Assembly: GCA_049969495.1 (NCBI GenBank)
Contig: JBMFOT010000003.1
Span: 1 to 64,000 of the forward strand
Direction of reading: 5' to 3'
DNA: 64,000 bases
From: HRBIN16 sp049969495
GTDB taxonomy: Bacteria; Armatimonadota; HRBIN16
Shown piece after piece: positions 14,701 through 21,591 of the stretch. The translations under genes and the position numbers were made by a program. The notes below the pieces were generated by a model, which was not told where the DNA came from, did not search any database, and saw only the letters and a program-made list of their open reading frames with translations. Within the stretch, counting starts at the first letter, position 1, and the number at the start of each line of letters is the position of its first letter.

Positions 14701-17197
14701 GTTGATTAGCCTACCGAACTGGGTAGTGTGGAATTACGAGCAACGCAACAGCCGGCGCACAAAGGTGCCCAAACAGCCGCGCCACCCCAGCATGAACGCC
14801 AGCGTGGTTGAACCCGACACGTGGGCTGACTTTTACACTGCCCTGCGCGTGGTGGAGTGGGGGCTGGCAGACGGCATCGGGCTGGTGCTCACCCCCGATT
14901 TGGGGCTGGTGGCTTGGGACTTTGACCACTGCCGCCTGCCGGATGGCTCGTGGGACGCAACAGTTGTGGAGATGGTGCGCGAGCTTGACAGTTATACCGA
15001 AGTAACGCCGTCCGGTGAAGGCTTGCGGGTGCTCTGTTACGGTAAGCTGCCACAGGATGGACGCCGAAAGGGAAACATTGAGTGTTATGCGGGCAAACGT
15101 TTCATCACCGTCACCGGCAACCATCTGGATGGGACGCCCGACACCATCGAACACCGGCAGTTTGCGATCGATGCGCTCTACGAGCGTGTGTTCGGTGCGA
15201 CCACACCCGCTGCTGGTGTGTCGGCAAACGCCCCTGTTTTGAATCTTTCGGATGCCGAGCTCATCCGACGCGCCATGAACGCGAAGGACGGCGAAAAGTT
15301 TCGGCTTCTCTGGGAAGGCGACAGCGCGGGCTACCCCAGTGATTCAGAAGCAGATCTTGCGCTGGCGTCCATGTTGCTCTTCTGGACCGGTGGGGACACA
15401 GAACACGTAGAGCGGCTCTTCACCCAGTCGGCGCGTGGACAGCGCGAGAAGTGGCGCACGAGACCGGACTACCGGAGACTCACACTACAGGCGGCGCGGA
15501 ACGGTAAAAGCGATTTTTACCACCCAACAAAGAACGGCGGCAACGGGCACAACGAGATTGAGATTGAGCCTGAAAAAACCTACCGCCACATGATGCATCT
15601 GCGCGAGCTGTTCGCTGGACGGTTTCGCTGGTGCCCAGAGTGGAAGACATGGCTTCGGTGGACTGACATCGTGTGGCAGCGCACCCCACAGGAGTCGGTG
15701 GTGGCAACCGCAACCGAAGAGCTGCGCCGGTTCTACAGCGAACGGGTGGCGAACGCGGCAACGCACACGGATGCAGAGAAGTGGACTAAAAGGTTGCTTG
15801 ATTTGTTCACCACCGACCACGTGGCGGACGCGGTGGAGTTACTGCGCGGTTATGACGGCTTCTTAACACATGCAGGCGAGTTTGACGCCGACCCCTACGT
15901 GTTGAACTGCCTAAACGGCATACTCGACCTGCGCACATTGGAGTTGCACCCCCACCACCCAGATGCTCTGTGCACGCGGGTGGTGAACGCGTCGTACGAC
16001 CCCACCGCCACCGCACCCCAGTGGGGACAGTTTCTGGGGGAAATCTTTGCCGGTGACGCCGACCTGATTGGCTTCGTACAACGCGCCTGCGGGATGGCAC
16101 TCATCGGCGAAAACAGGCACCACCTGCTCTTCATTCTGCATGGCACTGGCGCGAACGGCAAGAGCACATTCCTACACGCGCTGCGCCACGTGTTCGGCTC
16201 ATATGGCGGTAGTATACCACGAGACGCGCTGCTTGCACGCAAGCACCAGCAGGACGCACAGCGCACCGCCTACGCCGCGCTGGTGGGGCTGCGGCTCACC
16301 ACGCTGGAGGAGCTGTCGGACGACGTGACCCTGAGCGTGGTTGCGGTGAAAGACATCACGAGCGGCAATGTTATGCAGGTGCGTGCGCTATATGAGAACT
16401 ACAGGGAAGTACGGCTGGGGTTGACGCCTTTCGTTGCGGTGAATACCAAACCGCTCGTCACCGAACACACGGAAGGCACGTGGCGCAGGCTCCGGCTCGT
16501 ACCCTTTACCGTGACCATCCCCGAAGGCAAGCGTGACCCAGAACTGCGCTATAAACTGGAACGCGAAGCAGACGGCATCTTCACGTGGCTGGTGAACGGA
16601 CTACGCCAATACTGGACACACGGGCTACAGGAGCCGGCGGCGGTGGTTGAAGCAACCCGTGCCTACCGCTCCGAGCAGGACGTGCTTGAAGGCTTCTTGA
16701 GCGAATGCTGCGAGTTTGACCCCCGCGCCACGACCCCCACGCAGGAGCTCTACGAAGCATACCGCGCGTGGGCACTGGAGCAGGGGGAGAACGAAGCAGA
16801 ACTGCTGAACGAAAAAGCCTTCGGTAGACGGCTCACGAAACGCGGAATCGCCACAGCGCGTAGTGGCGATGGAAAACAGCGGCTGCGCAGGGGAATCCGG
16901 CTCAAAACACACGCGCGTACTGACGTTTCTGACATGTCTGACGTTTCTACGGAAAAGTCCCCTCGCGAAGCAGATTTTGGAGAAGTTTCTGGAAATAACG
17001 TCAGAAACGTCAGAAACGTCAGGCCTGTGGACGTCCCCGACTACCGGCACGACGTGATTGAGCTCAGCATCGGCACTGCCGCGTGGTGTGAGCACTGCGA
17101 CTGTCTAACGCTCTATGAACCCCAGCCCGATGGTAGCTCGCGCTGTGTCGGTTGCGGTGGAGCGCGACATTTCGCGACATCTGGTGACGACCCGTGA
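14672..17197 (+). CDS. Primase-polymerase/SF3 helicase replication protein
   Basis: 841 residues from ATG 14672 (AAGGGGG nine bases upstream, 29-base overlap with the HTH gene). Residues 1-180: archaeo-eukaryotic primase (prim-pol) domain, with Asp83-Phe-Asp85 in LVAWDFDHC, TPSGEGLRVL and RFITVTGNHLDG. Residues 190-280: a helical primase-associated segment. Residues about 450-680: D5/SF3 helicase with Walker A GTGANGKST (491-499), EELSDD as Walker B and FVAVNTKP (sensor-like Asn). A D5-like C-domain ends near 750. The last 40 residues carry a Cys4 zinc-ribbon candidate (Cys806, 809, 825, 828). Such proteins prime and unwind DNA for phages, satellites and plasmids such as P4. The segment between the C-domain and zinc ribbon is DNA-repeat encoded (see 16921). 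Confidence 0.9.
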   Translation: MVAATAIPTELISLPNWVVWNYEQRNSRRTKVPKQPRHPSMNASVVEPDTWADFYTALRVVEWGLADGIGLVLTPDLGLVAWDFDHCRLPDGSWDATVVEMVRELDSYTEVTPSGEGLRVLCYGKLPQDGRRKGNIECYAGKRFITVTGNHLDGTPDTIEHRQFAIDALYERVFGATTPAAGVSANAPVLNLSDAELIRRAMNAKDGEKFRLLWEGDSAGYPSDSEADLALASMLLFWTGGDTEHVERLFTQSARGQREKWRTRPDYRRLTLQAARNGKSDFYHPTKNGGNGHNEIEIEPEKTYRHMMHLRELFAGRFRWCPEWKTWLRWTDIVWQRTPQESVVATATEELRRFYSERVANAATHTDAEKWTKRLLDLFTTDHVADAVELLRGYDGFLTHAGEFDADPYVLNCLNGILDLRTLELHPHHPDALCTRVVNASYDPTATAPQWGQFLGEIFAGDADLIGFVQRACGMALIGENRHHLLFILHGTGANGKSTFLHALRHVFGSYGGSIPRDALLARKHQQDAQRTAYAALVGLRLTTLEELSDDVTLSVVAVKDITSGNVMQVRALYENYREVRLGLTPFVAVNTKPLVTEHTEGTWRRLRLVPFTVTIPEGKRDPELRYKLEREADGIFTWLVNGLRQYWTHGLQEPAAVVEATRAYRSEQDVLEGFLSECCEFDPRATTPTQELYEAYRAWALEQGENEAELLNEKAFGRRLTKRGIATARSGDGKQRLRRGIRLKTHARTDVSDMSDVSTEKSPREADFGEVSGNNVRNVRNVRPVDVPDYRHDVIELSIGTAAWCEHCDCLTLYEPQPDGSSRCVGCGGARHFATSGDDP
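16921..17021. repeat. Two opposed arrays of 9-bp iterons inside the helicase gene
   Basis: 16921-16947 holds three units TGACGTTTC, TGACATGTC, TGACGTTTC. 16995-17021 holds ATAACGTCA, GAAACGTCA, GAAACGTCA, the reverse complement. The two 27-bp arrays are 47 bases apart and match at 23 of 27 positions. Nine bases equal three codons, so the protein shows DVS-DMS-DVS and NVR-NVR runs between its conserved domains. The symmetry is at the DNA level, which suggests an origin or a binding site for the replication protein or a regulator. Confidence 0.75.
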
Positions 17198-17985
17198 AAG
17201 CGGTTTTGTATTGCGACGCCAGCGTGCGGTATGGTGGACGCGCGGGCATCGGTGTGGTGGTTGCCGACGCCGACAGCGGACTGCCGTTGAAACGCTGGGG
17301 TGAACCGCTGGACACACCGGCTACCTGCAACGAAGCCGAATACATCGCGCTCGTGCGCGGACTGCAGGAGTGTCTGCGGATGGGTGCCACCAGCGTGGAA
17401 GTCTACCTTGACAGCGCACTGGTTTACGGGCAGCTGGTGCAAGGCTGGCAGTGCCACCACGAGCACCTGCGCCGCCTGCGTGACGAAGCACAAAGCCTGC
17501 TGGAGCAGTTTGAACACTGGAGCATTGAACGCGTGCCCAGCGCACACAACCCGCTGGCGCACACCTACGCAAACATCGCAAGCCTACAAAACCGAAAAGG
17601 AGGAACACGCACAATGATTGTGGAGTTCACCGAACACACCCCACTGCCCACCGGCAGCTACCCAGCCCGTGTGGTGGCGGTAGAACCCAAGAGCGGACAG
17701 TACGGCGAGCAGCTGCAGTTCACGCTGGAAGTGTCGGACGGCAAGCACGCCGGACGCCGTCTCAGGGCGTGGTGCAACCCGTCCACCAGCACCAACGGTA
17801 AACTCTACCGCTGGGCGCGTGCCCTGCTTGGCGAAGCCCCCACTCGGCTGGACACCCGCGAGCTGGTAGGGCGCGAGTGTCTGGCGCAGGTGGTGCTGCA
17901 GCAGTCCCCGAACGGCACCGTCTACTCGCGCGTGCAGGATTTGCTACCGGTTGACGGCTACGACCCGTTCGAAGACGAAGACTAA
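17194..17985 (+). CDS. RNase H-like protein joined to an OB-like (DUF669-like) domain
   Basis: 263 residues, GTG 17194 overlapping the helicase stop by four bases (GTGA). Residues 1-130 are RNase H fold: Asp8 in LYCDASVRYGG, Glu in CNEAEYIALVRGL, Asp in VYLDSALVYGQL. The usual last acidic residue of the AD-x-x-AN motif is replaced (PLAHTYANIAS has His). Residues 141-263 (VEFTEHTPLPTGSYPARV...YGEQLQFTLEV) look like an OB-type single-strand-binding domain of phage replication modules. An AAAAGGAGG eight bases before an in-frame ATG at 17614 means the second domain may also be made alone. RNase H would remove RNA primers; the OB domain would coat single strands. Confidence 0.8.
   Translation: MKAVLYCDASVRYGGRAGIGVVVADADSGLPLKRWGEPLDTPATCNEAEYIALVRGLQECLRMGATSVEVYLDSALVYGQLVQGWQCHHEHLRRLRDEAQSLLEQFEHWSIERVPSAHNPLAHTYANIASLQNRKGGTRTMIVEFTEHTPLPTGSYPARVVAVEPKSGQYGEQLQFTLEVSDGKHAGRRLRAWCNPSTSTNGKLYRWARALLGEAPTRLDTRELVGRECLAQVVLQQSPNGTVYSRVQDLLPVDGYDPFEDED
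17596..17616 (+). promoter_or_regulatory. Internal ribosome-binding site and start for the OB-like domain
   Basis: AAAAGGAGGA followed eight bases later by ATG 17614, in the same frame as the RNase H gene. This would give a separate 123-residue protein (17614-17985) beginning exactly at the domain border. The RBS itself encodes the linker residues Arg-Lys-Gly-Gly. Confidence 0.6.
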
Positions 17986-17997
17986 CACACAAAAACA

Positions 17998-18029
17998 GGG
18001 GTGTAGGTGGCTGCCACCGCCTGCACCCC
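17998..18029 (+). other. Strong RNA hairpin between element genes
   Basis: A 13-bp stem, GGGGTGTAGGTGG with its partner at 18017-18029, including two G-U pairs and a six-base loop. The G-U pairs make it stable only as rightward RNA. No T-run follows, so it is more likely a processing or stability element than a terminator. It sits 24 bases before the next start. Confidence 0.5.
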
Positions 18030-18053
18030 AAAACAGAAAGGAGACATAGCCAG

Positions 18054-18389
18054 ATGATTCAGACGACACCGCTTTACCTGCCGAACGGCAAGCACAGTGG
18101 CTGCTACCTTGACGGCTGGCGTCTGGTTCGCCACGCGAAGGGGAGCGTGCACCTGCTCAGAAAGCCGCCAGCGTGGGCGTTTGAGCGCAGCTTGCTGGAG
18201 CGTGCTCATGAGCAAGGCGTGACGCTGGTAGAAGTATACGACGTGGAGACCGGCATCACCTACACGGCACCCCTGAGCACGCTGTGGCAGAAAGGGGTAC
18301 GCATCCGGCGCGGGTATGGTGAGCAAATTGCTCTGCCGTTGAATCTGTGGCACAGGCAAGACGCTGCACAGCTCAGGTTGCAGCTGTAG
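18054..18389 (+). CDS. Unknown 111-aa protein of the mobile element
   Basis: ATG 18054 with AAAGGAGA 13 bases upstream. Mixed alpha/beta composition, basic, with TPLYLPNGKHSGCYLDGWRLVRHAKG, a helix AFERSLLERAHEQGV and a strand LVEVYDVETGITY. No family was recognised and there is no signal peptide or membrane segment. As the last gene of the element's rightward operon it may serve element control or host interaction; this is context only. Confidence 0.68.
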   Translation: MIQTTPLYLPNGKHSGCYLDGWRLVRHAKGSVHLLRKPPAWAFERSLLERAHEQGVTLVEVYDVETGITYTAPLSTLWQKGVRIRRGYGEQIALPLNLWHRQDAAQLRLQL

Positions 18390-18440
18390 ACGCGTCTGCG
18401 TGTGTTTGTGTGCAGTTTCGCCCCCTGCGTGGACGTGCTA

Positions 18441-18480
18441 CAATAAGAAAGCCTGCGCGGTGTGTCGAGCACCCGCAGGC
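18441..18480 (-). terminator. Intrinsic terminator of the leftward small RNA
   Basis: On the minus strand: GCCTGCGGG, a loop, CC-G-CGCAGGC (seven-bp stem plus two bp after a one-base bulge), followed by TTTCTTATT. Confidence 0.62.
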
Positions 18481-18510
18481 GTGGCGTCCAGCAGGGTGGT
18501 TGCTGAACGC
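18443..18510 (-). ncRNA. Candidate small RNA at the right end of the element
   Basis: A strong leftward promoter (18517-18546) is followed after about 68 bases by an intrinsic terminator (18441-18480), with no frame having a start and RBS between them. The 254-base gap between the 111-aa gene and attR is otherwise empty. The RNA would run against the end of the element's main transcript. Confidence 0.45.
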
Positions 18511-18516
18511 GTAGGC

Positions 18517-18546
18517 AGTATAGCACCCACTGCAGACACGCGTCAA
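18517..18546 (-). promoter_or_regulatory. Leftward promoter near attR
   Basis: Minus strand TTGACG (18546-18541), an 18-base spacer, TATACT (18522-18517). Both elements are one mismatch from consensus. Confidence 0.72.
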
Positions 18547-18643
18547 GCCCCCTGTTCGGAGCGCCAGCCGTCCGACATTTTGTCAGTCACGGGTACCAAG
18601 ATCTTGTGGTGTTTACGGGTACAGGGGGCGACATGTAGTATTT

Positions 18644-18711
18644 GTAGCTCAATGGCAGAGCTCCAGCCTTCCAAGCTGGCGGTGCGGGTTCGATTCCCGT
18701 CCCCCGCTCCA
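18644..18711. repeat. attR, duplicated tRNA-Gly 3' part
   Basis: 68 bases identical to 13237-13304. The six upstream bases differ from the tRNA (no 5' acceptor strand), so this copy is not a working tRNA. TTTTT follows, which would be the original terminator of the tRNA-Gly gene before insertion. Confidence 0.93.
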
Positions 18712-18714
18712 TTT

Positions 18715-18861
18715 TTATACCACGCCCAGTTGTTTTTTGCATTCCTCCAGTATCTCTCCGTGCGCGTTGTCCCTATCCGGGTGACACCGATTGCTCGCAC
18801 CTCAAGCAGGGCATCCAGCGTGCGAATGCCTCCCGCTGCTTTCACCTGTATGTGCGGTGTT
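18715..18861 (-). pseudogene. deoC: Remnant of deoxyribose-phosphate aldolase (C-terminal end)
   Basis: On the minus strand, HIQVKAAGGIRTLDALLEV then GVTRIGTTRT is the DeoC hallmark around the Schiff-base lysine (VKAAGGIRT) and phosphate-binding strand. After Arg-Thr a one-base shift is needed to reach the normal ending (ILEECKKQLGVV, stop at 18717-18715). The N-terminal four-fifths is absent. This is a truncated, frameshifted fossil. Confidence 0.65.
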
Positions 18862-18990
18862 TCAATCCTCGCCCGTCCTGACGCGAGCGTTTTTGGCGTG
18901 GATGTGGAACATCTTCGTGCTGAACTCACGCAGAGGTTTCAAGTAGTGCATTTGCTGCCACACGAAATGCGTTTTGTCAAACGACGGCAG
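18862..18990 (-). pseudogene. Remnant of a sugar-phosphate isomerase/epimerase
   Basis: Minus-strand frame with FDKTHFVWQQMHYLKPLREF and KMFHIHAKNARV, ending in TGA at 18864. It matches the pattern near the C-terminus of xylose-isomerase-like TIM-barrel epimerases (D-x-S-H-x-x-W-Q ... I-x-H-x-H-A-K-D). The upstream part runs into the palindrome at 18981 and no start exists. It abuts the deoC remnant, so two decayed carbohydrate genes lie side by side. Confidence 0.55.
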
Positions 18991-19009
18991 GGGTGTCCCC
19001 TGCCGTCGT
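18973..19009 (-). terminator. Probable terminator of the sigma factor gene
   Basis: A perfect 13-bp stem ACGACGGCAGGGG / CCCCTGCCGTCGT with a three-base loop (18981-19009), 38 bases beyond the stop. The minus-strand tail is TTTGACAAAACG, so the T-run is short. Confidence 0.55.
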
Positions 19010-19046
19010 CCGTTTATGTAAACCGGCTGCGCCGGAGAAGGGCACG

Positions 19047-20072
19047 TTACATCTTCGCCAGTTCCTGCGGACCAATCTGGCGCAGCTTCTTGATGGCGCG
19101 CAGCTCGATCTGGCGCACCCGCTCGCGCGTCACACCCAGCTCCTGTCCGACCTCTTCCAACGTGCGGGCGTAGCCGTCAATCAGTCCGTACCGCATCCGC
19201 ACTACTTCCGCCTCGCGGTCGGTGAGCTTGCTCAGGACGGCTTCAATCTGCTCGCGCCGGATCATCGCATCGGTCACGTCGGTAGGGTGGGGGGTGTTCT
19301 CTGCTTCCACGAAATCGCCGATGGTAGAGCTGTCCTTTTCGCCCACGGGCGTCTCCAGCGAGACCGGCTCCAACGCGACGCGCATCACCTCTTCCACCCG
19401 ACGAGGCGACATCTTCAGCGCGCGAGCGACCTCCTCGGTGGTGGGGTCACGCTGCAGCTCCTGCCGAAGCAGGTTGCTTACCTTCACCACCTTCTGGATA
19501 ATCTCTGCCACGTATACCGGGATGCGAATGGTGCGTCCCTGGTTAATGATGGCGCGTGCGATGGCACGGCGGATCCACCATGTGGCGTATGTGCTGAAGC
19601 GGTACCCGCGTCGCCAGTCGAACTTCTCTACCGCGCGAATAAGCCCCAGGTTGCCCTCCTGGATGAGGTCAGGCAGGGCGATACCGCGCGAGGCGTACCG
19701 CTTGGCAATGGAAACCACCAGACGCAGGTTGCTCTCTATCAGGCGCGTTTTCGCTTCTTCATCGCCCTCTGCCACGCGCTGTGCCAGCTCTATCTCCTCT
19801 TCGGGGGTCAGCAGGCGTGCCTTGCGTGCCTGACGCATCCACATCTGGATGTCCTCGTCGCGCTCGTGCACTTCGCCCTCAAGGTCTTCCTGCAGCAACC
19901 CTTCCTCGTGCAGTTCGGAGACGACCGGCTCGGCAACAAGCATATCCTCGTCCAGCAGGACATCGATCACCTCGTTCTCCATCTCTGCCGATTCCAGGTG
20001 CTCGTCCTCCAACGGCTCATCTGCTACCGGTGGTGCGTTTCTCATTTTGCGTGTGCTGTTTCGCCGACTCAC
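19047..20072 (-). CDS. rpoD: Primary RNA polymerase sigma factor (RpoD/SigA family)
   Basis: 341 residues from GTG 20072, chosen for the GGGAGGG eight bases upstream; ATG 20045 is an alternative. An acidic stretch (about 20-60) precedes region 1.2 (MWMRQARKARLLTPEEEIELA). Region 2 has NLRLVVSIAKRY, LIQEGNLGLIRAVEKFD and FSTYATWWIRRAI (-10 recognition). Region 3 has RTIRIPVYVAEI, slightly off the usual IPVHM. Region 4.2 has TLEEVGQELGVTRERVRQIE (-35 recognition). Region 1.1 is short or missing. It directs transcription of housekeeping genes. A group-2 paralogue is possible, but the strong promoter upstream fits the main sigma factor. Confidence 0.92.
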   Translation of the reverse strand: MSRRNSTRKMRNAPPVADEPLEDEHLESAEMENEVIDVLLDEDMLVAEPVVSELHEEGLLQEDLEGEVHERDEDIQMWMRQARKARLLTPEEEIELAQRVAEGDEEAKTRLIESNLRLVVSIAKRYASRGIALPDLIQEGNLGLIRAVEKFDWRRGYRFSTYATWWIRRAIARAIINQGRTIRIPVYVAEIIQKVVKVSNLLRQELQRDPTTEEVARALKMSPRRVEEVMRVALEPVSLETPVGEKDSSTIGDFVEAENTPHPTDVTDAMIRREQIEAVLSKLTDREAEVVRMRYGLIDGYARTLEEVGQELGVTRERVRQIELRAIKKLRQIGPQELAKM

Positions 20073-20284
20073 TCTGTTTTCCCTCCCTCGGTGACCATGC
20101 CCGGTAATCGGGCATTCGTGCGCCATTTCACGTTTTCCGTGCAGCCTTTTATATTAGACACCTTTCGGTGCGAAAAGGATTCATGATTTTACCATCATTG
20201 TCACAAATTTCAAGTATATTTTTCTCTACATGTAACTACATTCTTACGTATCCTTGAGAACCGGCTATTTATTTAGCCACTCTA

Positions 20285-20313
20285 TATATATCACAACTGC
20301 TATATCCTGTCAA
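20285..20313 (-). promoter_or_regulatory. Promoter of the sigma factor gene in an AT-rich gap
   Basis: Minus strand TTGACA (20313-20308), a 17-base spacer and TATATA (20290-20285). The 363-base gap 20073-20435 is strikingly AT-rich for this GC-rich DNA. It gives a leader of about 200 bases, in which I see no riboswitch or gene. Confidence 0.72.
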
Positions 20314-20435
20314 GGTTTTTCCGGCTCGTCTTGTGGGATTCTTCTCAAATTGCCCTGCGTCTGTCAGACCCGAGAGCCACTAGCATATCCATATACGTGA
20401 CATTCCATGAAAAGTGTTCCTACCCAAGCGTTATT

Positions 20436-21347
20436 TCAGCAACAACCGGCATCCTTCTGCTTCACCTTTGCCGGGTCGTATGGGTCTACGTGGATCACCA
20501 CATGGGCGGGAGCGAGTTCCTCTGCGATGCGCTTCTCCAGCTCGTCCGCTACCTGATGTGCCTCCAGCAGGGTGGCGTCGTTGCGAAAGACGATGTGTAG
20601 ATCGATGTGACGTATGCTGCCGGATTTGCGCGTGCGCAGGTTATGCCATGAATGGATGCGTGTGTCACCGTTCAGGATGCCCTCAATGCGCGATACCTCA
20701 GCCACTGGCAGCTGGGCGTCCATTAAGTGATGTAGGGATTTCACGGTCAAGCTCAACCCAATGCGCAATATCAGCGCCGCCACTCCGATAGCCATCAGTG
20801 GGTCTATCACGTGCCAGCCGGTTAACCAGGTCACAGTTAGGCCGACGAGTACTCCCAGCGAGGTATACACATCCGTTGCCAGGTGGTGGGCATCTGCCTC
20901 CAGGGCGGGGGAGTCTTCCTCATGCGCTACGCGGAACAGGTAGCGTGATACCAGCACATTAACCAATACCGACGTTGCCATCACCACAGTGCCCCAGCCG
21001 AGGTGCTCCACCGGTTTGGGGTGAAGTATTTTCTGTATTGCCTCAGCGACAATCCACATTGCAGCCCCCACAATCAATATCGCTTCGGCGGCTGCGGAGA
21101 TGTTTTCTGCTTTACCGTGTCCGTAGGGGTGTTCTCTATCCGGAGGGCGATCGGCAATGCGAACCGAAACGAGCGCAATCAGCGAAGCAATCAGGTCGTT
21201 TGCCGAGTGGATGCCTTCCGCGATGATACTCACAGACCCCGATAGAAAGCCCACCAGTAGTTTGAACATCACCAGCGTGCTATTAGAAATAACCGATAGG
21301 ATGGCTGCTAGCGTCTTGCGGGACAACGACATCCACCCCCGAGCCAT
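20436..21347 (-). CDS. Cation diffusion facilitator (metal/H+ exporter)
   Basis: About 303 residues, six transmembrane helices, and a C-terminal cytoplasmic ferredoxin-like domain (from about 215). Metal-site motifs are His-x3-Asp in TM2 (EGIHSANDL) and in TM5 (ADAHHLATDVYTSL), the pattern of Zn2+/Fe2+/Mn2+ exporters. It exchanges cytosolic divalent metal for protons at the inner membrane. The tail ends Ala-Gly-Cys-Cys, a possible metal-sensing pair. Starts at 21347 or 21332 are both possible; csrA ends four bases earlier, so it may be the last gene of the flagellar operon although it is functionally unrelated. Confidence 0.87.
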   Translation of the reverse strand: MARGWMSLSRKTLAAILSVISNSTLVMFKLLVGFLSGSVSIIAEGIHSANDLIASLIALVSVRIADRPPDREHPYGHGKAENISAAAEAILIVGAAMWIVAEAIQKILHPKPVEHLGWGTVVMATSVLVNVLVSRYLFRVAHEEDSPALEADAHHLATDVYTSLGVLVGLTVTWLTGWHVIDPLMAIGVAALILRIGLSLTVKSLHHLMDAQLPVAEVSRIEGILNGDTRIHSWHNLRTRKSGSIRHIDLHIVFRNDATLLEAHQVADELEKRIAEELAPAHVVIHVDPYDPAKVKQKDAGCC

Positions 21348-21351
21348 GTCT

Positions 21352-21591
21352 TCAGGATGTGCCCTCTTTCGCCAGTCGCGCCTGCAGGCTGGCAAGGTCG
21401 TCGGTAGAGACGGAGGCGGCATTCAGGTTCTCCTGGCGTATCTGCTCGTAGATTTCTTTGCGGTGCACAGCGATCGTTCTGGGCGCTCGTACGCCGATGC
21501 GAACCTGTTCACCTCGCACCTCAAGCACCACTACCTCAATTTCATCACCGATTACGATGCTCTGATTCACTTTGCGCGTGAGTACCAGCAT
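21352..21591 (-). CDS. csrA: Translational regulator CsrA
   Basis: 79 residues from ATG 21591 (MLVLTRKVNQSIVIGDEIEV) with GGGAGGG upstream. It has the standard CsrA five-strand fold; VLTRKVNQSI and RIGVRAP...VHRKEIYE carry the RNA-binding residues, including Arg of VHRKE. CsrA blocks translation by binding GGA sites in mRNA leaders such as that of flagellin. The gene overlaps fliW by 47 bases; FliW is its protein antagonist. The C-terminal tail beyond about residue 55 is longer than in E. coli, as in other FliW-containing bacteria. Confidence 0.95.
   Translation of the reverse strand: MLVLTRKVNQSIVIGDEIEVVVLEVRGEQVRIGVRAPRTIAVHRKEIYEQIRQENLNAASVSTDDLASLQARLAKEGTS

Larger units (their letters stand above)
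13237..18711. mobile_element. 5.5-kb tRNA-Gly integrated element (integrative replicon or phage satellite-like)
   Basis: Bounded by an exact 68-bp direct repeat of the tRNA-Gly 3' part, with a tyrosine integrase gene immediately inside the intact tRNA copy. Gene order: integrase, HTH protein, primase-polymerase/SF3 helicase, RNase H plus OB-like domain, 111-aa unknown. All coding is rightward and tightly packed from 14473 to 18389. It carries its own promoters, two intrinsic terminators, an inverted iteron-like array and a probable small RNA. No capsid, terminase, tail, relaxase or defence gene of known type is seen. It is probably intact, because both att copies are identical and every gene is open. 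Confidence 0.87.

Noticed and set aside
16921..17021. CRISPR-like array
   Set aside because: Nine-bp units are directly abutting with no spacers and the two groups are inverted; there are no cas genes. No CRISPR array was seen anywhere in the window.
18644..18711. A third functional tRNA (Gly)
   Set aside because: The 5' acceptor strand is missing, so it is only the attR copy of the tRNA 3' part.
18400..19173. Long rightward frame across attR and the sigma gene terminator
   Set aside because: It runs through the tRNA-Gly copy and decayed genes in antisense, has no RBS, and gives no protein-like pattern; it is a by-product of GC-rich sequence.
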